A DNA stretch of 64,000 nt from Cymbidium sinense (Eukaryota; Streptophyta; Magnoliopsida; Asparagales; Orchidaceae): the NCBI GenBank assembly GCA_021442155.1, contig CM038215.1, forward strand, positions 210,794,982 to 210,858,981, written 5' to 3'. Numbering within the stretch: the first letter of the stretch is position 1; each line of letters begins with the position of its first letter. Under the pieces are notes generated by a model. It was given only the letters and a program-made list of their open reading frames with translations, was not told the DNA's origin and did no database searches. Positions 35,850 through 47,029 of the stretch are shown here, one piece after another. The position numbers and the translations under genes are program-made.

Positions 35850-36423
35850 CATCCTGGGAATATGAGGCTTTAAGTAGCCCTAAAGAGGTCAATTGATTAT
35901 CTCACTTCCCTGGTTAATAATGACACATACTTATTTGATTTCATTTTTATGTATGTTTATATAAGAATTTGGATAGAGCTATAATTCATATACATAAATA
36001 ATTCAATCAAACAAAGAACAATTTTGCATGATTCACTTTCTCCAAGGTATCTAAACATCCATATATATTTAAGAAAGTAAGTATATAGTCTAGACATCAA
36101 GGGAATATGAGGCTTTAAGTAGCCCCAGTGATGTCATTTGATTACCTCACTTCCCTGATTAATAATGGCATGTATTTGCTCATATCTTTTATACATGTAT
36201 GTGTGTACTTAATCATAGAATGAGAATCCGCTTTTCTACTAAGAATGTATGCATCCCTAATTCTTTAAGTCATTGAGTTGATTATCCATGTGATTTGGAG
36301 CCTTCTTTCCTATGTTCATGTGCACAAATCTACATGTTTTTGAATGCAAATGGGTATATAATCTAGACATCCAGGGAACATGATGCTTTATGTAGCCCCA
36401 AGGAGGTCATTTGATTACCTCAC
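35850..36423 (+). repeat. Tandem ~250-275-bp units in the G1 3' LTR (continuing after 44214)
   Basis: The box GACATCCTGGGAATATGAGG followed by CTTTAAGTAGCCC and ACCTCACTTCCCTGGTTAAT recurs near 35850, 36095 and 36368, and once more at about 44402 after the S insertion. G0 has the same box twice on the other strand (near 47240 and 47490). G2 and S have a single copy each (near 6770, 23120 and 41370), so the expansion marks a separate subfamily. Confidence 0.75.
36419..36423. repeat. Target site duplication of solo LTR S, left copy (CTCAC)
   Basis: Directly before TGTTGACC. The right copy at 44209-44213 is CTGAC. Without the insert the host reads ACCTCACTTCCCTGGTTAAT, the same as in its neighbouring repeat unit near 36140. 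Confidence 0.85.
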
Positions 36424-37889
36424 TGTTGACCTCATTTTTAGAATGAGCTCTCATCCCCTCCATCTTAGACATTGGACTCCTCTTAAACACTAAGAGTTCC
36501 TTAGTCTTAAGACACTTTTAGTGATTAGGTGAACACTTGACATAATCTTAGAGACTTAGAAGAATTAGCCATAGGAATAGGTTATGCCTTAGGGGTGTTA
36601 GGAAAATTTGTCAACCCTATAGCTTGAACCAATTCCTCACATCCTTCTTTCAAATCAAACTCCAAACTCAAATCAACTTCAATTACAAACCAAACCATAA
36701 ACCAATTCTAACCTAATGGATTTTCTCAAATCATGAATCAATTCAAAATAATTGAAACCTATGATTGAATTCCAAGTTCAAAATCTTTCCTAAGCCCTTT
36801 GATTCCATCATATGGACTTAGCTCAAATCAAATTCAAACCACTTCAAACTCAAGAAATTTTCTCATAACCCATTTATATTTTCATTTATATTTACAAATA
36901 TAAATGAAATATAAATTCAAATAACCAAAACTAAATCCAAAACTCAATTCTAAGTTCAAAAATCTTTCATAAGCCCTTTGATTTAATCTTATGGACTTAG
37001 CTCAAATCAAATTCAAATCAATTCAAATTCAAGAAATTTTCTCATAACGATTTATATTGTCATTTATATTAACAAATATAAAAGAAATATAAATTCAATT
37101 AAAAAAACAAAATCCAAAGTTCAGACCCAAATCTAATCAAATTCAACCTAACCCTTCAAGAAAAATTCTTGAACTTAGCCAAATCAAACTCAAATCAAGT
37201 CAAACCCTTGATTTTTCTTCATGATTCAATCAATCTTCAATCATGAATCCAAATATAAACATAAACTTTAGTCATCAAACCAAAACTAAATCCAAAATTC
37301 AAACCCAAATCTAATCAAAATTCAACCTAACCCTTCAAGTCAAATTTTTGAACTTAGCCAAATCAAACTCAAATCAAGCCAAACTCTTGATTTTTTTTTT
37401 TTTGCGTAGTTCATTCAATCCTTCAATCATGAATCAAAATATAAATATAAACTTCAATCATCAAACCAAAACTAAATTCAAAAATCAAACTCATGTTAAC
37501 CCTTTGAACTTGAAATTGTCAAATGAATCAAAACCCACTTGACTCCAAATCACTTGCAAATGGATTTATATTTCAATCATAAGTCCATATGTGAGTTCAA
37601 CCAAACTTGAATCAAGCCTTGATCAAGTCAATTGACCTACTTAGGCTCACTTGAACCAAAGTGATCTAAAGTATCCCTTTTGAGCCAAATTCTAATCATA
37701 CCCAAATTGGATTGAACTAAGCCCACCTAAGCCTCACATTGAGCAACAATCATCATGAGATGATCAATCACTCAAATTAGGTCAAACCAAGTCAACACTT
37801 AGCCAAAATGAAATCTCAACTAGCCAAAAATTCACCATAAGCTAAATTGATTGAAATCATTGATAAAAACTAATTCATGATCAATGTTT

Positions 37890-38460
37890 GAACTTGACCA
37901 AGTCATCATTTGAGCCTAACCTAGCCCAATTGGCCACTTGGACTAAATTGACCCAACTTGATCTAAAAAGTCAAAATGTGTCAAATCTTGATCTAAGCCA
38001 AATTGATTGCAACCAATGGGTCAAATTCATTCTATACTACTTGTTGAACTTGACCAAAGTCTCAATTGGCCAATTAGACCTAACCTAGCCCAATTGACCA
38101 TGAACCCAAATTGACCTAAAAGGTTAAATTGAGCTAAAATCAAATCAAAACAAAATTGATTGGAACCAAAGCTTACCAAACATTTCAAATGACTAACCAA
38201 ACCTAAACCAACCCATCACCTAACCCAATTAGGTCAAATGGGTCAAATTGGTCAACTTGACCTACTTGACCTAAATGAAATCAAATAAAACAAAATAAAA
38301 TATAAACCAATTGAACCAAATAAATGATGCCAATACATTTCAAATGGTCATATGAACTTGACCCAACCCTTGGTTTGACCTAATTTGACCAATTGGTCAA
38401 CTTGACCCAAGTTGACCATTTTGATGTAAATGGGTCAACATAAGCCAAATGACATCAAAT
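37890..38460 (+). promoter_or_regulatory. Array of TTGACC motifs in solo LTR S
   Basis: I count about 12 TTGACC on the + strand between 37893 and 38415, five of them in the last 60 bases (38368-38418). Same position relative to the LTR start as in G1 and G2. Confidence 0.45.
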
Positions 38461-38894
38461 CGACTCCAAATTCTTTGAAATTTGGACCAACCCAATTTCA
38501 AACTATTTTAAATCTACTCAAAGTAAAATTAAAGCCAAATGACCATTTTACCCCTAGGTCAAGGGGTAACTTATGGCCAATTCCACTTGGAATTTGGTCA
38601 TATCCTTTTCATAGCCACTTGGCACACTCTTAATGGACCAAGTGGGCACTAGTGGGTGTGGTGCATATGACCCAATGGGCTTTGGTCAAACCCAACCCAA
38701 GGCCAAAATCGACCACCCCACTCAAAATAAGCACATGGGATCACCTCCCACGCTCTCTTTGACACATGGAAACTTCTCCACTACCTCCCTCTAGCCAAAC
38801 CGAACCACATGGCATCCAAAATAGCCTAACCAACTCACCCCATAGGATTAATTTGGTCAAAATGGCAAAGGCAAGCTCATCTCGATCCTTCTCA

Positions 38895-38923
38895 GGTGTG
38901 TGTGTGTGTGTGTGGGGGGGGGG
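38895..38923 (+). repeat. GT microsatellite running into a G(10) tract
   Basis: About ten GT units followed by ten G, inside solo LTR S. The G2 LTR copies lack it. Confidence 0.85.
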
Positions 38924-41900
38924 AGGATACTCCCCCTAATTTCATTTCATTTGTGCTGACTGACATTCTATTGAAGCATACAAACTTAGAGGAAGCAATT
39001 CCAAGCTCCCCCAAGGTCTCCTAAGCTACTTTGAATTCTCCATTCTCAGTTTCTTTAAAACAAAATTAGGGGAGCTCAAAGTAAATTCAAACTCATCCAT
39101 CACTCAATTTCAACCCAATTCCTCTTGCAAGAACCCTCAGAGGATCCAATCAAGTTGATCTAAAGCTTCTTCTAAGCTTCTAAGAGAGAGGGAGCTAGAC
39201 CGCCACACCCAATTGAAGCCCACTTTGGTCAATAGGAAGATCCACTCAACCTCAAGCCCTAAAATCTTTAACAAAGCTTTGTCTCCACTAGACGAAGCTA
39301 CCTCGATGGTTGGGAGTGCCAGTGATAGTCTCCGATGAGGTATGGATCAAAATAGAGCTTAATGTAGAAATTATTTGGTCCTATATGAATAGAAGTGTGA
39401 CCTCAAGTGAATTTGACCGTTAGATATTCATCTCCTTGCATGATGATGGTGTGGGTTAAGTTTTAGCTAAATCTGAGCTCAATCGAGCTTGGATCAAGCT
39501 TTAAGGGATGAACATACTCTCTCTCCCGCAAGAGAGCTCAGGGATGAATCATGGACTGTCCATCCCGCATGTTTTGGATGGACGGACCTAATTAATTCAT
39601 GTTAGATCCGCATTTTAATCCCTTTAATACTGCGGGCTTAATCTTGACCATCCAATCTTTGATCGGATGGTCCAAGGAAAAGTGCGTAGCACCGCCGGCT
39701 AACTATGTAGCTGATGTGGCTACTTAAATAAGAAATCCCATCATGCCACATGGAAAGTGCGCATGGCATCAACGATCCACGTGGCACTAACGGGATTAGT
39801 TATATAATTAGGCTTTTTAATTAAGTTTTAATCACAGAATCTTCAAAAATACATAACTAAATGTAGAAAAATAAAAGAAATACACTCAAATGCATTTTGA
39901 AGATATTTAAAAGGGGAATAATATATAATTAAGTTTAATTGATTTTGAATAGTAAAATTTCTATAATTTAGGTTTTATTGGGAATGTAATTATGTTAATT
40001 ACTCTCTAATTATTCCATGATTAATTCCAAGCTTCCTAAGTATGTTTTGTGGGATGACTTCTGGCTCCCTTAATTTTTTTGGGATTTATTAATCGTTTAA
40101 TTAGGTAATTACTTGATTCACTCCTAATCACTCTTCTAATTAATTAAATAATTAATTAACCTATTAAATAATGATAAATTTATTAATTAAGTTTTCTAAT
40201 TACTTTAGAATAATGGATGGACTTAGGGAATGAGATTAGGAATCCTCTGCCACATCTTTTTCCCCTAAGTTTTTTTTATTTGGATAAAGATCTAATTAAG
40301 GTGCAAATTAATTAAATAACTAAATAGCTTAATTAATCAAAATTTTGAAAATCAAATCAATCTGAACTTAATCTTTTCCTTCTTGGGTAGATACTTAGGT
40401 ATTCAATAACCTATGTAGGCTTAAAGAAATCATATCTAACCCATATGTGTGGAAGGGTTATGAAAGTACTTAAATTAAACATTTTAGCTTAATTAATCAT
40501 TATGCCCCTTTCTTTCTTAAGTGCATTACTGATTTGATTTTCTTGTGGTTTTATGTCATACATTGGCTCAAAATTATTTGGTTAAATATGTTAAAGTGGT
40601 ATAGGTAAGGGATAACTAATGAATTTAATGCACACCTTAACCTAAACAAATATAAAGTCAATCTAATGGTTCTAAAATTAAACAAAAATAATATACACAT
40701 GTGGGAGATGGGACTAGCAAACCTTCTCACATTTTTAAATTTAAATCAAACTCAAAATAAAATCAAAATTTCACCAACTTTACACTTTAATTCTTATTCC
40801 ATAAGATTATCTTTAGGAATTAATTAGAGTGAGTGAAGTTACATGCTTACATCACTTTGTTTCTTTCCTATAATGCTAAATGTGCATATCATATGAAAAT
40901 CATGCATTCATATCTTTTGAAAAATCAAATTAAAATGAAATGTTTCCTTTATGTCAAATTGCGTGTTTTGGCTAAAGCTAGAATATGAATGGCTATTAAC
41001 ACTACTAAATCTAAAACTATTTCCAAAACCTAGAAATCAAATATTACAAATAAAAAGTATGTTACTTATAATTACATACAAGCTTGCATGTGAATAGCAT
41101 AATAATGTGTTATGTAATTTTCCTTCCCTTTTCTTAACATAGGTTTGTATTGGATTTGCAAAGTGTATAGTCCATTTGAAAAGGACATAATACTTGCTTA
41201 AATCTATTCCTATACACTCTTATGTCATGACTTAAGAAGGAACTCCACTCCATACATATAAACTAAACAATCAAATCAAAATAAATAAACATAAACATTT
41301 TGCATGATTCTCTTTCCGTGCATTTCTTTTTGTACATGCACATGTATTTAACAAAAGTAGTATATTAGTCTGGACATCCTGGGGTTACAAGGCTTTAAGT
41401 AGCCCCAAGTAGGTCTTGTGCCTTACACCCCTAGTGTAGAACAATGGCGTCGTACTCACTTATGTCTTTTATACATGTAAATGTGCATATGAATAATGTA
41501 TAAAAGAATTTATTTTTTTTCTACTTAACGAAATCATGCATACATGAAACATTCCAAATTTTTCTTAAGCAAACATCTCTTAGCATTCATCATTAAGGTG
41601 TGCTCATTTCCATTTGCATGTATAGATATGCTTAGAATTCATTCATATGCATGTTACACATGTTGAAAAAAATAAAGTGTTGTGTGTTTTGTAATAGTAA
41701 TTCGCTTTACTTAATCTTAAATTGTCTTTCTCTTTGAATGGGTTTGTTTGGAGTCTATCTAAACTTAGGATTAATTAAAATACATAATAAAATATTCACT
41801 AAATGAAAATCAATAATAAATCTACTTTAAAAATTTCTTAAGGTATGGAGGAAAGAGAAGTTCTCTTCTCTTTTCCTCTCATTGTAATACTTAGTAATTA

Positions 41901-42554
41901 AATGTAGGTTCATTCAAATCAAATCAAATCATCAAATAAAAATGAACAAATCAACTAAACAACTTAAATTGAAACCACCCTTCTAAATTGAACCCTTCAT
42001 ACTTAGAAAACCTAAACCTTAAAGTCTAACTAAGCATACCATACAAATATTATAGGGCACACACATTAGGCTAAGTCACCACTTTTAGTCCCATGGTAAG
42101 GGTGCATGGTTTGATGTTTACTTTTATTTTATGATGTAATATTTTAGCCTGGATGTTAAGGTGTATATGTGTAGACTAAATGGTAGGGTGATCTTAGTCT
42201 AACCATTATCTTCTGCAGGAATTATGCTTAAGGAGCGTTGTAATAAAAATTTAAATACTTTTGCTGTGCAAGCTACTTATACCCCTAAGCATAATCTAAA
42301 ATAAGCTAGGTGGACTTGGTTACCCATGTGTGGGGTGCTAAGTCCAAATTATTCATATACATGCTTGGTATTATTTGGTTTGTTTAGCTAATCTCTATTC
42401 TACAGGATTTAATTAGATTTTCCTTTCTTTTTTCATGTAATTTTTCAATTAGGATTTGGAATGATTATTATGGGGGATTAGGATGAGCATTGGTCATAAG
42501 ACTATGTCTTATGTACCATGTGAAGCCCTTGGAGCAACCACATTCCAACCAGCC

Positions 42555-42592
42555 AAAAGAAGAAAGAAGAAAGAAGAAAGAAGAAAGAAGAA
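42555..42592 (+). repeat. Purine microsatellite (AAGAAG/AAAGAAG)
   Basis: Conserved LTR feature: the G2 LTR copies hold the complementary T/C tract at 5622-5661 and 22045-22098, with differing lengths. Confidence 0.75.
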
Positions 42593-44208
42593 TGAGGAAT
42601 GAAGACCCCCCATAACATGAATTCCTTCTTGATTGTAATTAATTCATTTATAATCTGGGTTATATAAAGGGTAGAGCTCAGCTACCCAATTTATTTTTAG
42701 ATTTGTACGGTGGAGCCTGACCACAAAAGGCCTCTTATTCTTTTGCGCTAGCTTTATAAATTGATTGGTGTTTGTTTAGATGATGCATTAAGATGGCATA
42801 TTTTTCTAGTTTCTTCCTTGCTTTGATGTATGGCCTAGATGATGATTAGGCTATTAGGAAAAAATAACTTTTCTATCCAATTAATCAACTCAAAACTAAA
42901 ATTAAACAACTCATAACTTTAATTAAAGCCTAAATTATAAATCAAGATAAAAGAATTAGAAACCCCTTAGCTGGATGTTGTATTCTTCTTTCTCACATCA
43001 TGCATAAAAAGCATATTAGTTTACTCTTGATTTGGAGGGCTTCCACCCATGCCAGGAAACTTGGCTTGACCTTTGAGAGCCATGGTAGAAACACACCTCT
43101 TTTTTGCTGATTTTGGCTCATAATCTAATTTCTCATGTATATGAATCCTATACGCCTGTGTCAAATGAATTGTCCAAAAATGAAAATAAAATCTAACAAA
43201 AATTTCTATTAGATTTAAGTCATTAAATCATGTCATACATGATATAGTCTCTTAGGGAGTGTGTTTAAGGACTTAACCACTATAAATAATAGCAGAGCTA
43301 TCTTGCAAAAGCATACTTGCCTACATGTATTTAAAATCATAGGAGGAGTTAGTTAGGCAGCCACCCCCAGGCAGTTATAAGTCCAAACAGTCGGCCGATT
43401 TATCCTCTCTTTTGGAGGTAAACCATATGCCTATTTTTTCCTTAGATTTAGGTCGTGTTTTGGCCCTCACCAAAGCTCCCTAAATTTAGGTCAGAGGTTG
43501 CTACTTCCCTTCATGGACTATGAGCATAAATCTTGGCCTCTTAGGCATTTTCATGATCTTGTGTCATGGAATTATAAGCTCTAGACTTCTAAACAAAAAT
43601 TCAACTCAAACAAATAAATCACTTCAATTTCAAAAATATAAAACCCAATGATAGGATAGTTTGGGATGCTTACTAGGCTTCCTAGTATCATAAGCATCCC
43701 CTACTTATCTTCCATTGGCTTCGATAATAACTCCCTCCTCTTGATCAATCCCACTTGATCTTCTAAAAATAAACCAATTGATTATACTCCTATCTTTAAA
43801 ATCCTTGGAGACAACAATCATTTACTTTAATCAAGAGTATTCTTAAGGAATCTTATTCCTTAGGATATAATTAACTATTGGGGGCTTGCCTTCATAGGGA
43901 ACTTAACGAACTCGATTTAAAATAAACCCTGCTTTACTTTTTCATGTAAAGTAGGGGAAGAATCTCTAGTATATACGAAGACCCATAGTCCTTAGGATCC
44001 CTTATTGAGGTGATTAGGTCCATTATAGGGTGGTGACTTCTATCTTTCGAGATAGTACACCTTTCCTCAATGTCATACCGATCACCCTAATAAGAACATC
44101 TACAGATCTGCGTGGTGTCCCGACCAAAGGTGTAATATTTTTTCTTTCATATATCCTCTCTTTTTCCAAAAGGAGATAGATGAAGGCATGGAGATATTTT
44201 TCACCACA

Positions 44209-44213
44209 CTGAC
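44209..44213. repeat. Target site duplication of solo LTR S, right copy (CTGAC)
   Basis: Follows the CACCACA end of S. One base differs from CTCAC at 36419-36423. The host LTR of G1 resumes at 44214 with TTCCCTGGTTAATAATGACA. Confidence 0.85.
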
Positions 44214-47029
44214 TTCCCTGGTTAATAATGACACGTATTCATTCAATTTCACCCCCATGTATTTTTGTATTAGAATTGGGATAAAACTTTAAGTCATAAG
44301 TATAAATAATTTGATGAGACAAAATAAAACCTCTCTTATGATTTTCATCCTTATAATTGTATATGTATTTGTTTTCATTTGAGATAACAAATATATAGTC
44401 TAGTCATCCTAGCAATATGAGGCCTTAAGTAGCCCTAAGGAAGTAATTTAATTACCTTACTTCCCTAGTTAACAAAGGCATGTATTTATTTTTATCCTCA
44501 TACATACATATGTATATTATATTAGAGAATAAAATCTACTTTCCAATAAGTATCAATGCATCCATGATCATTTAAGTGTGCCAAAATATATTGCATGTAT
44601 AGATATGCTAAGTGTTAAAGTCATGTGCATATTACATTTTGATGGAAAGAAATGATTTGATAAATGTCATGTGATAGTAATTCAACCATATTAATCATAA
44701 GATGCCTTTCATAGTGAATAAAATTCTTTGAGGTTAACCTAAACTTAGGATTAATAAAAAAATACTTAATAAGCCATCCACTAAAGAGAACTAAGTCATC
44801 AAAATATGCTTTAGAAAATGGCTTAAGGTAGGGATGGAGGAGGGTAATCCTCTTTCCTCTCTTTATAACACTTAGATGTTAAGTGTAAATCAAATGAAAC
44901 CAAGTAAAACATAAATTAAAATTTATAAATTAATTAAACAACTTGAAATAAAATCAACTTTTTATGTTAAATTAAATCCTTCCACATTTAGAAAATCATA
45001 ACTCTAATACTTAGTTAAATCATACTACACAAAGCCTTAGCACACACATTAGAACTAAGTCACCACTTCGAGCTCAAAATTGGGATGGTGTATGTTATGA
45101 TGTATGTTTTATTTTGTGATGTAATGTTTTAGAGTGGATGTTAGGGTGTATGCTTTGTAGACTGGATGTTAGGTCGCTCTTAGCCTAATCATGTCTTCTA
45201 AATGGAATTATGCTTAAGGGGTTGCTTTAAAATAAATATAAATGCTCTCTTTATAGGTTGCTTAAACCCCTAAGCATGATCAAAGTTAGGACAGGTGGGC
45301 TTGGTTACCCATGTGCAGGGTGCTAAGTCTAAGTTCTATTGCTTGGGATTATATGTATGTTTAGCTAATCTCTATTTTGCAGGTGTAGTTTGATTTACTT
45401 TTCTTATAAGTGGCTTTAAAACTTAGTCTTGGGGTGCATATGATTCCTTAGAGCAAATCAAATCAAAAGAAAGAGGAGGATATGAATAAATGAAGAAATG
45501 AAGACCCCCATAGTATGTATTCAATTCTAAACTATAATTATTCTTTCATATTCTGGGTTGTATAAGGGTAGAGCTTGGTTACCCATTTTTTCTCTTTTCT
45601 GGATGTACGACGGTACCTTACTTCACTGACCTCTTATTCTTTTGCAGTAGTCTATAAAATTGATAGATAATTTTTTTAGATTATGCAATAGGATTGCCAC
45701 TTCTTTATAGTTTCTTAATGTTTGATGTTTTAATGTGTGGTCTAGATATGGTAGGCTCTTACAATAAAATAAATTTTCTATCCAAAAAATAACTCATAAT
45801 TAAATTTTTAAATAACTCATAACCTCACTATAAAGCCTGGGTTCTAAATAAGATAAATAAAAGATTTAGCAACTGCTTAGCTATATGTTGTAAGTCTCAC
45901 ATCATGTATATCATCTTGAGTCACTCTTGCAAAAAAAATGAGGTCCTTCATTCTAACACTATAGGGATAGCTTGACCTCTGAGAGCAACCCCTCATGATG
46001 GAGCTTCACCCTCTCTCTTTTGATTTAGCCAATAATCAACCTTCATCATGCATTTAGGCATAAAGAAATTCTAAGCCTTTATCTAAAATAATGAGTCAAA
46101 ATGAAATTAAATTTGAAATTATTTTGCATTTGTAGATTAATATATGCTCACATCACTCGTGCTCTAGTCTTTTAGGGAGTGAGTTTAAGACTTTAGTCAT
46201 TCCAATTAAATACTAAACTTAACCATCTTGCAAATTCATAAGATCGGACTACATGGATTTAAAATATAGGAGGTGTTAACTGGTGGCCACTCTAGGCGGT
46301 TGTAAGTCTAGAAGTCGGACAGTTTACTCTCCCTTGAGGAAGTAAACTATTATGTCCCCCTTTCACTTAGATTTAGGTTGTGCCTTAGCTTATGCTAAAG
46401 CTCTCTAGATTTAGGATCCGAGATAGCTATTGCCTTTGGGCTACAAGCATAAATCCTCACCTCTTAGGTATTTCCACAATCTTATGTTGATTGATTATAA
46501 GCCCTAGCAATCTAATAAAAATTCAACTCAAATAAATAAGTCTCTTCGCTTACAAATATATAAAGCCCCACCATATGATAGATTGGATTGCTCATTAAAC
46601 TTCCAAGTATTATGAGCATTTCCTACTTCCTCCTTTTGGATTCCAAAAATAAGTCTTCTCCTTGAACAATCCCACTTGATTCTTCCAAAATAGCTAATTC
46701 ATTGATAGTCTAGCCTTGAAATCTTTGAAGATAATAATTGTCTACTTTAATTGAGAGTATTCTTAGGGAATCTCATTCCCTAGGATATAATTAACTATAG
46801 AGGCTTGCCTCCAGAAGGAACTTAAGAACTCAGTTTAACATAAACTCTGCTTTATTTTTCTATGTATATTCGAAGACCCATCTTGCTTTAGGAGCCATTA
46901 TTATATGATTAGGTCCATTATAGGGTGATGTTTATATCTTTCAAGATAGTACATCATACCTTAATGTCATACCTGATCACTTCAATAAGTACCCCTATGT
47001 GGTCCCCCCTTCCAAAAATAAACACCACA
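44214..47029 (+). repeat. G1 3' LTR, part 2 (after the solo-LTR insertion)
   Basis: Continues the G1 LTR and parallels S 41360-44208 (for example GATCACTTCAATAAG near 46975 against GATCACCCTAATAAG near 44081). It ends CACCACA at 47023-47029, giving the 3' end of G1. No gene. Clearly more diverged from the G2 and S LTRs than those are from each other. Confidence 0.82.

Larger units (their letters stand above)
31332..36423 (+). repeat. G1 3' LTR, part 1 (before the solo-LTR insertion)
   Basis: Begins TGTTGACCTCACTTTTGGAG and follows the same plan as the other LTR copies: CAAATCAAATC-rich sequence, the TTGACC array (32470-33240), a CACGTG at 34411-34416, then TTAATTAA-rich sequence and tandem units around 35850-36423. 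It stops at CTCAC (36419-36423), where S begins, and resumes at 44214. Total length of the two parts is about 7.9 kb. Confidence 0.88.
36424..44208 (+). mobile_element. S: solo LTR of the Tat family inside the G1 3' LTR
   Basis: Complete LTR of 7,785 bases, from TGTTGACCTC to CACCACA, with a 5-bp duplication around it and no internal region. It matches the G2 5' LTR in inverted orientation almost end to end (38400-38600 against 25930-26080; 43240-44150 against 20440-21360). Solo LTRs arise when the two LTRs of an inserted element recombine and drop the internal part. No gene is present in it. Confidence 0.92.
1..47029 (+). mobile_element. G1: partial Tat-type Ty3/gypsy retrotransposon, interrupted by G2 and S
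   Basis: The element enters the window already past most of gag; its 5' LTR must lie upstream of base 1. Domains read protease, linker, RT, RNase H, integrase, the Ty3/gypsy order. Coding is broken by many stops. The integrase gene stops at 3997 and resumes at 27924; between them lies another element of the same family on the opposite strand. The 3' LTR starts at 31332 (TGTTGACCTC), is itself split at 36423/44214 and ends CACCACA at 47029. The Tat assignment rests on the very long LTRs, the second RNase H domain, the repeat-rich 3' untranslated region and similarity to G2. Lineage is inferred from these traits, not from a tree. Confidence 0.88.
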
